The translations under genes and the position numbers were made by a program. Shown one piece after another: positions 51,166 through 57,296 of a stretch of DNA of 57,296 nucleotides. Source of the stretch: DATMBF01 sp035559595. Lineage in GTDB: Bacteria; Bacteroidota; Ignavibacteria; UBA10030. The stretch's first letter is position 1; every line of letters starts with the position of its first letter. The notes below the pieces were generated by a model. The model was not told where the DNA came from. It was given only the letters and a program-made list of their open reading frames with translations, and searched no databases. The stretch covers positions 1 through 57,296 of the forward strand of contig DATMBF010000016.1 of assembly GCA_035559595.1 (NCBI GenBank), in the 5' to 3' direction.

Positions 51166-52092
51166 TTAGCTGAGCAGTTCCTTTATGAGGAGATAAGACT
51201 TCGAGAAAGCCTCATGCACAAAGGGAATAGCCTTCTCACTGAGCAGTCGCTCAAGCATCTCGCTCGCGGCTTCTTTGTCCGAGTAGCGTACGCGAAGGAT
51301 AAACTCTCGACCAGTTCCGAGTCCAAGCTTTCGTTGCCAGACTGAAACATGGGGAACCAGAGATTTCAATGGCTCGATTACTTTCGCAACTCCGTTTCGA
51401 AATGGTGCGTAGTGTGTCTCCCCTTTTGAAAAGAAAAGCGCCGCCTCATGTGACACTCCCCGGGTAGAAAGTTCACCATGAAGAAGAATAAGGTTGTGCG
51501 CAGCGTATGAATAGCCCTCGAACTCCTTAATGTGCTTCCCGTGCACGGGAGTATAGATTCCGATCCGATCCCGAACAAGGTGTTCGATGATATCGAGATT
51601 CTCGCTTCCGTGAATGATGAAATTTGACTCGAAAACGTCGGGGACTCCTTTACCAACAGTCATGGAGAGTTCTTTCAGGTACATCCTACCGTTTGAGACA
51701 AACTTCTTTGGCAGCTTTGGTAATTCAGCGTCGAGTGTGATCCTGCCCTCAGTGGTTGCAATCACACCGTATTTGATGCGTGGGAGGAGATCATCAACCA
51801 ATCTCTGCAGCTCGTCGCGAAGGCCTTTCTCAATTTCGATTTCGTCAGACTTCAATGGCGTTGTGAGAAAAGGGGTGAGGAGTCGCCGGATGGTCGAGAG
51901 GCTGTGAGTAATCCTCGCCGACAAATGGCTTTCCCAGTTCGACTGAATGTTAGACGTCTGCTCACGCAACAATTTGTGCAGGTCGAGCATCGTAGAAACG
52001 TAAGCTTCGCTCGGCACATTCTTCTTTGCCTGATGAAACGCAGAATATGCTATGATTGGAGTATCGAAGGAGAGGGTTGAGAAGATGCTCAT
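51166..52092 (-). CDS. Protein of unknown function between a LiaF-like gene and nth
   Basis: I do not recognise this 308-residue protein. It has no signal peptide, transmembrane segment or obvious catalytic motif. The first 120 residues look helical (LDLHKLLREQTSNIQ, GLRDELQRLVDDLL), and the rest looks mixed alpha/beta with NLILLHGELSTRG, LFFSKGETHYAPF and GREFILRVRYSDKEAAS. It sits in a tight run with 10- and 8-base gaps to the LiaF-like gene and nth, so it is probably made with them. A role in DNA repair or envelope stress would be a guess. Confidence 0.85.
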   Translation of the reverse strand: MSIFSTLSFDTPIIAYSAFHQAKKNVPSEAYVSTMLDLHKLLREQTSNIQSNWESHLSARITHSLSTIRRLLTPFLTTPLKSDEIEIEKGLRDELQRLVDDLLPRIKYGVIATTEGRITLDAELPKLPKKFVSNGRMYLKELSMTVGKGVPDVFESNFIIHGSENLDIIEHLVRDRIGIYTPVHGKHIKEFEGYSYAAHNLILLHGELSTRGVSHEAALFFSKGETHYAPFRNGVAKVIEPLKSLVPHVSVWQRKLGLGTGREFILRVRYSDKEAASEMLERLLSEKAIPFVHEAFSKSYLLIKELLS

Positions 52093-52102
52093 TGGAGGTA
52101 TT

Positions 52103-52714
52103 TTAGTAGATCTTTACATCCCCAAACATACTCGACATAATAATGGTCACTTTCCTTCCAGCCTGGTCGTAACCTGACGTCTTGTAGGATAGCGATTGGC
52201 CGAATCCGGTTTTCCTGTTCCCTTTGATTTTGATATCCCCAATCATTGTGGAGGCCTGAGAGGCAAACTCCATGCTGTTCGTCACGTCGACCTTAATGTC
52301 GCCAAACATCGTCGAGAGCCTGATTATCGATTCGCCGGGCTTCAGCTCCACGTTCGATAAATCGAGTCTTATATCTCCAAATACCGTATTGCACGACGCA
52401 CCTGCAAAAGCCTTTGAGGTGGGAACGAGCTTGATGTCGCCAAATACTTCAGACCGCACAATGAGATCCGAGCTGTCTTCATGACTTGCTCTGGCACTTT
52501 CAGCTTCGACCTGAACATTTGCCGCTGAGGCTACAGATGACTTTGGCATTTGGCGACTCCTCAGCAGAATGGCAATACCGACGAGCACAATGGAAAGTGG
52601 CCAAAAGTCTGCGATCATATCGGCGGCATCTATGTAGCCCAAATTATCGAGAAGGAAGAGAGTGCCAAGGAGGATCAGCAGACTTCCGAAGATGAGTCGT
52701 GGCGTACGTTGCAT
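52103..52714 (-). CDS. LiaF-like membrane protein with toastrack domain
   Basis: A 203-residue protein. Residues about 5-55 form two hydrophobic segments of the LiaI/LiaF-like type (IFGSLLILLGTLFLLDNLGY and FWPLSIVLVGIAILL), followed by a beta-repeat domain with recurring phrases EVFGDIKLVP, TVFGDIRLDL, TMFGDIKVDV, TMIGDIKIKG and SMFGDVKIY. This repeat is the DUF2154/toastrack type found in cell-envelope stress proteins. The ATG at 52714 has a ribosome-binding site (AAAGGA); the longer reading overlaps polX. Its TM segment resembles the mini-protein at 55479-55655. Confidence 0.85.
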   Translation of the reverse strand: MQRTPRLIFGSLLILLGTLFLLDNLGYIDAADMIADFWPLSIVLVGIAILLRSRQMPKSSVASAANVQVEAESARASHEDSSDLIVRSEVFGDIKLVPTSKAFAGASCNTVFGDIRLDLSNVELKPGESIIRLSTMFGDIKVDVTNSMEFASQASTMIGDIKIKGNRKTGFGQSLSYKTSGYDQAGRKVTIIMSSMFGDVKIY

Positions 52715-52727
52715 GACCGTATTCCTT

Positions 52728-54488
52728 TCATGATCCATGAATGCGGAAGAATCTCTCAATCTCGCTGACATCCCAGGTGTTCAAGACGTCTCGCGCCTCC
52801 AGCCACCCTTTTCTTGCAACACCGACTCCATACTGCACGTCGTTCAGCCCATCAACATTATGAGCATCCGGATTAATCACAATCGGTACGCCTTTCGATT
52901 TCGCGTACTTGACGAATTTCCAGTCGAGGTCAAGGCGAAAGGGGTGAGCATTGATTTCAATTGCCTTTCCGTAATCGGCTGCAGCGTTGATGACTTCGAG
53001 CATGTTGACCGGATAACCGTCGCGTGATAGGAGAATGCGGCCGGTTGGATGTGCAAGCATGGTGACATGCTTATTCTTCAATGCCTTGACTAAACGGCGC
53101 GTTGCTTCTTGCTCGGTCATGTTGAGTTTACTGTGAATCGCTGCGACAACGTATTCAAAACGCGCCAGGACGCTGTCAGGGTAGTCAAGACTGCCGTCGG
53201 GGAGAATATCACACTCGGTCCCCTTAAAGATGCGGAAGTTTTTTACATGACGATTCAACTCGTCAATCTCCTTATGTTGGGCCTTGATTTTCGCGATATC
53301 CATTCCACCTGCATAAGCCGCGGTTTGACTGTGGTCAGCTACTCCCCAATAGCTCCAGCCTCTCTTTATCGCTCCTTTTGCCATCTCCTCTATCGTATTC
53401 GCACCATCACTATACGTCGTGTGGCAATGAAATGTTCCGCGAAGATCTTTTTCCTCGATTAACGTCGGTAGTTCTCCTTTGCGTGCTGCTTCAATCTCAC
53501 CCATATTTTCGCGAAGCTCAGGCGGAATATAGGCCAACCCCAAAGCACGATACACGTCAGCCTCACTCTTGCATCGTGGAATCCGGCTGATTTCCTTCTT
53601 TGCCTCCCCCTCTATGTACGAAAAACCATATTCGTTCAGGCTCCATCCAAACTTACGGGCGATTGAGCGGATTTCAACATTATGCTCTTTGCTGCCCGTG
53701 AAATAGTTCAATGCAAAAGGGTATTCCGAAGCTGTGACAATCCGAATGTCGCAATGAATTCCGGATTTGAGGATGACGCTCGCCTTGGTCTCCCCTTTTG
53801 CCAAAACGGTGTCAACATCGGGATGTGATGTAAACCGCTCGATGATGACTTCTCTTGCCCTCTCTGTTGAGCTCAGAACAATGTCAATGTCGCCAATGAC
53901 CTCCTTTTTGCGACGGAGACTTCCCGCGACCTCACATTCCTGTACACCATTGATTGATGCAAGGGTTGACCGAATTCTCTCGGCAGCCTCTCTGGCCTTT
54001 GGGTAGAGATGCTTCTGGCTTGTTGTCCTTAGTCGCTGGATTCCTTTCAGAATGTTCTGCTCGGTCTTATCTCCGAATCCTTTGATCTTTGCCAATCTAT
54101 GGGTCTCGCAGGCTTTTTGAAGCTCCTCGATGCTCTTGATTTTCAGCTTCTTATACAGCAAAATAACTCGCTTTGGACCAAGCCCCTGAATCTTTAGCAT
54201 GTCCAACAGTCCGGGAGGAAGGGAAGCTTTGAGTTGGTCGTAATAGGGAAGCTTGCCTGTGGTAGCCAGCTCCGTGATCTTTTCGGCGATACTTTTGCCG
54301 ATTCCGCGAATCGTGTGAAGTTCCTGCCGTTCGACGAGAGCTTCGAAATCTTCCGTGAGCGCGGCAATAGCCCGCGCCGCCGTATGGTAAGCTCGGCTTT
54401 TGAATGGATTCTCCCCTTTGAGCTCAAGCAGCGTGCCAATCTCATCAATGATTTCCGCTACTTGCTTCTTGTCCAGTTGAACGTTCAC
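52728..54488 (-). CDS. polX: PolX family DNA polymerase with PHP domain
   Basis: A 586-residue bacterial PolX. Order: N-terminal helix-hairpin-helix regions (about 50-160; TIRGIGKSIAEKI, IQGLGPKRV), polymerase palm with AGSLRRKKEVIGDIDIV (catalytic Asp pair), and a C-terminal PHP domain (about 345-586; TFHCHTTYSDGANT, WGVADHS, TECDILPDG, AHPTGR, NPDAH), which carries 3'-5' exonuclease activity in the family. It repairs gaps in base-excision repair and partners well with nth nearby. Starts with GTG, overlapping the dus stop (GTGA). Confidence 0.95.
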   Translation of the reverse strand: MNVQLDKKQVAEIIDEIGTLLELKGENPFKSRAYHTAARAIAALTEDFEALVERQELHTIRGIGKSIAEKITELATTGKLPYYDQLKASLPPGLLDMLKIQGLGPKRVILLYKKLKIKSIEELQKACETHRLAKIKGFGDKTEQNILKGIQRLRTTSQKHLYPKAREAAERIRSTLASINGVQECEVAGSLRRKKEVIGDIDIVLSSTERAREVIIERFTSHPDVDTVLAKGETKASVILKSGIHCDIRIVTASEYPFALNYFTGSKEHNVEIRSIARKFGWSLNEYGFSYIEGEAKKEISRIPRCKSEADVYRALGLAYIPPELRENMGEIEAARKGELPTLIEEKDLRGTFHCHTTYSDGANTIEEMAKGAIKRGWSYWGVADHSQTAAYAGGMDIAKIKAQHKEIDELNRHVKNFRIFKGTECDILPDGSLDYPDSVLARFEYVVAAIHSKLNMTEQEATRRLVKALKNKHVTMLAHPTGRILLSRDGYPVNMLEVINAAADYGKAIEINAHPFRLDLDWKFVKYAKSKGVPIVINPDAHNVDGLNDVQYGVGVARKGWLEARDVLNTWDVSEIERFFRIHGS

Positions 54489-55477
54489 GCCGGAGACTCT
54501 ACAGGTGAATGCTCGAGCAGGGATTCGCGGTAGGCTTGCAGCCGATCGATAATCGGCGCGAGCTCAATGTACTGCATCATTTCTTGCCGAACTTTCGATG
54601 CAAAGGCAAGTCCGCGGAGATAGCCTGTATAATGTTTCCTGAACTCAATAACGCCTTTTCGTTCCCCCTTGAAGTTGACGGAGAGTTTGAGATGTTCAAT
54701 CATCACCTCGAATCGTTGATCGAGGTCTGGTTCGGCGGAAAGAGTTCCCGAAGAAAGAAAATGTTTTGCCTGTTTGAATATCCAGGGATTATGAATCGCA
54801 CCTCTGCCTACCATCACACCATCGCAGCCCGTCTCATCGAGAACCTGTTTGATTTGTTGCGGAGTTTCGATGCTGCCGTTGACAAAGATTGGTATGGAGA
54901 CTGCAGCTTTCACCCTCGGGATCCATGAGAAATCAGGATCACCTTTGTGTCCTTGGTCCCGAGTGCGGCAGTGGATCGTCAAAATCCTTACTCCGCATTG
55001 TTCCAGCATCTTCGCGACATCCACAATGCGGATACTAGCGGCGTCCCACCCCAGGCGGGTCTTGACGGTTACCGGAATGTTGACACTGCGAATGACTGTT
55101 GAGACGATCCTCTCCATTTTTGGTAGGTCACGCAGGAGGCCTGCCCCGGCGCCGCGAAGGGCGACATCCTTCACCCAACAGCCGCAGTTGATATCGATGA
55201 GATCAGGATTAAGGCTTTCGGCAATTTTTGCAGCACCTTCCATCGATGACTCTTCTCCGCCATAGATCTGAATGCCAAACGGCCTCTCCTCTTCAAGAAA
55301 ATGCATCTTTTCCTTTGCTTTTCTTGAATCACGGATCAATCCCTCCGAGTTCACAAACTCTGTATAGACGATGTCTGCCCCAAGTCTCTTGCAGATCACT
55401 CGAAACGGAAGGTCCGTGACATCTTCCATCGGTGCAAGGACGATGGGACGACATGTTCTGATTTGATCGAAGTTCAT
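54485..55477 (-). CDS. dus: tRNA-dihydrouridine synthase
   Basis: A 330-residue FMN-dependent enzyme making dihydrouridine in tRNA. LAPMEDVTDLPFR opens the barrel, DINCGCWVKDVALRGAGAGL carries the catalytic Cys (the usual GCP is GCW here), VTVKTRLGW and TIHCRTRDQG hold the active-site residues, and VMVGRGAIHNPWIF ends the barrel before the helical C-terminal domain. ATG 55477 was chosen over an upstream TTG that overlaps the mini-protein. It lies one base after the mini-protein stop. Confidence 0.95.
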   Translation of the reverse strand: MNFDQIRTCRPIVLAPMEDVTDLPFRVICKRLGADIVYTEFVNSEGLIRDSRKAKEKMHFLEEERPFGIQIYGGEESSMEGAAKIAESLNPDLIDINCGCWVKDVALRGAGAGLLRDLPKMERIVSTVIRSVNIPVTVKTRLGWDAASIRIVDVAKMLEQCGVRILTIHCRTRDQGHKGDPDFSWIPRVKAAVSIPIFVNGSIETPQQIKQVLDETGCDGVMVGRGAIHNPWIFKQAKHFLSSGTLSAEPDLDQRFEVMIEHLKLSVNFKGERKGVIEFRKHYTGYLRGLAFASKVRQEMMQYIELAPIIDRLQAYRESLLEHSPVESPA

Positions 55478-55478
55478 T

Positions 55479-55655
55479 TTACATTCGTTCAAAGCTTTTC
55501 ACGACAATCGAGAGGCCCAGGAGGATGAGAACAATGGGCCAGGAACTACGCCACGAAAAGGAGAGATCGAGATAACCGAGATTCTTTGCAAGAAAGAATC
55601 CACCTATCCCAACAAAAACGACTCCCCAATAAATATCAACCAATTTCCTTCGCAT
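55479..55655 (-). CDS. 58-residue LiaI/DUF5668-like two-helix membrane protein
   Basis: A short gene found by direct translation of the minus strand: ATG at 55655, TAA at 55481-55479. The two hydrophobic segments, WGVVFVGIGGFFLAKNLGYL and SSWPIVLILLGLSIVVKSF, match the LiaI/LiaF-like DUF5668 transmembrane pattern (G-x-x-F-L-x-x-N-L-G-Y, W-P-x-x-L-I-L-L-G). It resembles the N-terminus of the LiaF-like protein at 52103-52714 but has no toastrack domain. It is 15 bases after the isocitrate dehydrogenase stop and one base before dus. Envelope-stress role inferred only. Confidence 0.8.
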   Translation of the reverse strand: MRRKLVDIYWGVVFVGIGGFFLAKNLGYLDLSFSWRSSWPIVLILLGLSIVVKSFERM

Positions 55656-55670
55656 GACAAAAGCACCACA

Positions 55671-56678
55671 TTAGAGCTTCTGTATAATCGCCTCGGTCAT
55701 TTCTTTTGTTCCCACATAGCTCTGCGCATTCAAATCCCGCGTGACATTCTTCCCCTCTTTGAGAACTGCAGCTACAGCTTTTCTAATGCGGTCACCCGCG
55801 CTCATGTTCCCAAGATGATCCAACATCATAGCTCCTGCAAGGATCAGCGCGCACGGATTGGCGAGGTTCTTTCCTGCGATATCTGGGGCACTACCATGCA
55901 CAGCTTCAAAAATTGCCACATCGTAACCAATATTTGCCCCCGGTGTAAGGCCCAGCCCGCCAACCAATCCAGCGCATAAATCTGACAAAATATCGCCGAA
56001 AAGGTTCGTCGTGACGATCACATCAAACTGATTTGGATTCATCACAAGTTGCATTGCCATGTTGTCTATGATCCGATCGTTTGATTCTATCTCCGGATAG
56101 GCAGAGGCAACTTGCTTACCGACTTCCAGAAATAACCCCCCCGTGTATTTCATAATATTCGCCTTGTGGACGATCGTTACTTTCCTTCGGCCATGCTTCT
56201 TTGCGTATTCAAAGGCCGCCCGAAGAATTCGTTCAGAGCCAGCCCGAGTCACAACGCCGATTGTCTCGGCTGCCGTCTTCTTCGCATCAATGTAGTGCTC
56301 AATTCCTGCGTAAAACTCTTCGGTGTTCTCTCGAAACACGATCAAGTCGACCTTCTCGTAGCGACTTTTGACGCCCTCAAACGACTTCGCCGGTCTGAGA
56401 TTGATATAGAGATCGAACTCTTTACGTAGCGCAACATTGACGCTTCTGAATCCCGTTCCGACGGGCGTAGTCAACGGCCCTTTCAAGGCAACTTTGTTCG
56501 TTCGAATTGACTCAAGAACAGACTCAGGAAGAGTATCCTTGTAGCGCTCAATTGCGGCAAGTCCTGCTTCCTGGATATCCCAGGAAACCTTTACGCCAGT
56601 TGCCTCAATGACCTTTTGGGCGGACTCCGCAATGCTCGGACCTATCCCGTCTCCGGGAATAAGCGTGATCGTATACAA
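55671..56678 (-). CDS. NAD-dependent isocitrate dehydrogenase-like enzyme
   Basis: A 335-residue decarboxylating dehydrogenase of the isocitrate/isopropylmalate family. LIPGDGIGPSIAESAQKVIE begins the fold; FRSVNVALRKEFDLYINLRP and NTEEFYAGIEH match NAD-IDH (IDH3-like) more than LeuB; NLFGDILSDLCAGLVGGLG and AVHGSAPDIAGKNLANP hold metal and cofactor residues. It should oxidise isocitrate in the TCA cycle, though homoisocitrate or other malates are not excluded. Start is TTG at 56678, with AAGG upstream and an in-frame stop four codons earlier. Preceded by a candidate promoter at 56711-56739. Confidence 0.9.
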   Translation of the reverse strand: MYTITLIPGDGIGPSIAESAQKVIEATGVKVSWDIQEAGLAAIERYKDTLPESVLESIRTNKVALKGPLTTPVGTGFRSVNVALRKEFDLYINLRPAKSFEGVKSRYEKVDLIVFRENTEEFYAGIEHYIDAKKTAAETIGVVTRAGSERILRAAFEYAKKHGRRKVTIVHKANIMKYTGGLFLEVGKQVASAYPEIESNDRIIDNMAMQLVMNPNQFDVIVTTNLFGDILSDLCAGLVGGLGLTPGANIGYDVAIFEAVHGSAPDIAGKNLANPCALILAGAMMLDHLGNMSAGDRIRKAVAAVLKEGKNVTRDLNAQSYVGTKEMTEAIIQKL

Positions 56679-56710
56679 TAAGCGACCTTAGCAGAATGTT
56701 GTGTGCGAAT

Positions 56711-56739
56711 AATATACGAAAAGAACGAGGGAATCACAA
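56711..56739 (-). promoter_or_regulatory. Promoter of the isocitrate dehydrogenase-dus-polX-nth operon
   Basis: Minus strand TTGTGA (56739-56734), 17-base spacer and TATATT (56716-56711). Transcription would start about 26 bases before the TTG start. Confidence 0.5.
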
Positions 56740-56771
56740 AGACCGGCGGGAATGCAGACGAAAAGAAAATT

Positions 56772-57296
56772 CTAGAACCACCGAACTCCAAGGAAGAGAT
56801 TAAAGCCAGTCGTCCCATTGTACCCAACGCCGACAGCAAGCGGCAGTCGTTGTTGTGACCCAAGGTGAAGCTGCACAGTGTACATCAACCGAGCATATAT
56901 TCCACTCACAGTTTTCGCCGACTCTTGACGATAGTACAGGCTGTCGGAAACGGTTGATCGATAAATTTGATAGACTCGATAGACCTTTGGTGAGAATCCG
57001 ATCTCACCACCGATAGTTCCTGCCACAATCCCCCGAAGACCAATCTCGTACGAGGATTGCGGCGACTGGTGAACGCGGGCAGGTTCAAACCATGGGAGAA
57101 TACTACTTGTTTTCAGATATGGTGGAGTGGGATCATTTTTCCATCGGTCGACAATCGAAAAGCTTGGCCCAAATGCATACGAAACCTCTCCGAACATTCG
57201 CTCCTGCGGTGTTGAGAAGAAATTGAAAAGAATGGCAACTCCTGCTCCCCATCCATTCTCCCCCACTATGAGATTGGAACCAAGGGAGATAGATTC
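56772..57296 (-). CDS. Outer-membrane beta-barrel-like protein, N-terminus beyond window edge
   Basis: The open frame continues to the right edge, so about 175 C-terminal residues are seen, starting after the unseen N-terminus. The part shown alternates polar and aromatic residues (WGAGVAILFNFF, YEIGLRGIVAGTIGGEIGF, GIYARLMYTVQLHLG) and ends GVGYNGTTGFNLFLGVRWF with a terminal Phe, the pattern of outer-membrane barrels. No domain is recognised. It ends 93 bases before the isocitrate dehydrogenase start. Confidence 0.65.
   Translation of the reverse strand, partial: ESISLGSNLIVGENGWGAGVAILFNFFSTPQERMFGEVSYAFGPSFSIVDRWKNDPTPPYLKTSSILPWFEPARVHQSPQSSYEIGLRGIVAGTIGGEIGFSPKVYRVYQIYRSTVSDSLYYRQESAKTVSGIYARLMYTVQLHLGSQQRLPLAVGVGYNGTTGFNLFLGVRWF

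Overview
The window is an ordinary-looking stretch of bacterial chromosome with no insertion sequence, prophage, CRISPR array, rRNA or tRNA that I could find. Gene content points to the FCB superphylum (Bacteroidota/Chlorobiota/Ignavibacteria-like): a TonB-dependent receptor with a carboxypeptidase-regulatory-like N-terminus, ExbB with two ExbD paralogues, a FadL-type porin coupled to an SGNH lipoprotein, MutS2 with CvpA, a single-chain PurL, NAD-type isocitrate dehydrogenase, LiaI/LiaF-like membrane proteins and a PD40 propeller with an M28-PDZ peptidase. Lineage is an inference from gene content; no marker gene settles it.

Layout. (1) 1-5.35 kb, minus strand: a compact glycan or cell-surface operon (nucleotidyltransferase-B12-radical SAM fusion, SAM methyltransferase, GT9 and GT4 glycosyltransferases; the last runs off the left edge). 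(2) 5.5-13.8 kb, plus: PASTA protein and rpe; Lrp/AsnC regulator and glnA; enoyl-CoA hydratase and apt; tryptophanase with a possible Trp-containing leader; Yip1-like membrane protein, small zincin and a small unknown. (3) 13.8-19.6 kb, minus: peroxiredoxin, DUF255 thioredoxin-like protein, Rof-like antiterminator, PD40 propeller and M28 peptidase. (4) 19.7-25 kb, plus: small Cys/His protein, TonB receptor, SDR, exbB-exbD-exbD. (5) 25-35.6 kb, plus: yqeY-cvpA-mutS2-biotin carboxylase-BCCP-fadL-SGNH, then purL. (6) 35.6-49.5 kb, minus: lipid kinase and dapF, tmRNA, LOG protein, then a run of eleven genes with tiny gaps or overlaps from an HD protein to a free-Met-sulfoxide reductase, including glcD and glcF separated by an orphan DNA methylase and a rhomboid. 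(7) 49.6-50.5 kb, plus: O-methyltransferase and a small Cys-rich membrane protein. (8) 50.5-56.7 kb, minus: isocitrate dehydrogenase, DUF5668-like mini-protein, dus, polX, LiaF-like protein, unknown protein, nth. (9) Right edge: partial outer-membrane beta-barrel-like protein.

Recurring features. Neighbouring genes are very often joined by 4-base ATGA-type or 1-base TAATG overlaps, so translational coupling appears common. Candidate promoters found by eye upstream of operon heads mostly share TTGnnn-N17-TAnnTT, which resembles both a sigma70 promoter and the Bacteroidota TTG/TAnnTTTG type. Several hairpin-plus-U-run terminators separate the operons. One gene missing from a simple ORF list was found (55479-55655), and several starts were moved from the longest reading to a downstream ATG using ribosome-binding sites, signal peptides or the predicted promoters.

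The most interesting leads are the nucleotidyltransferase-radical SAM fusion, the Trp-containing leader candidate in front of the tryptophanase, the 10-bp inverted repeat upstream of the TonB receptor, the orphan DNA methylase inside the glc gene run, and the unknown protein between a LiaF-like gene and nth. No obviously new multi-gene defence or mobile system was seen.
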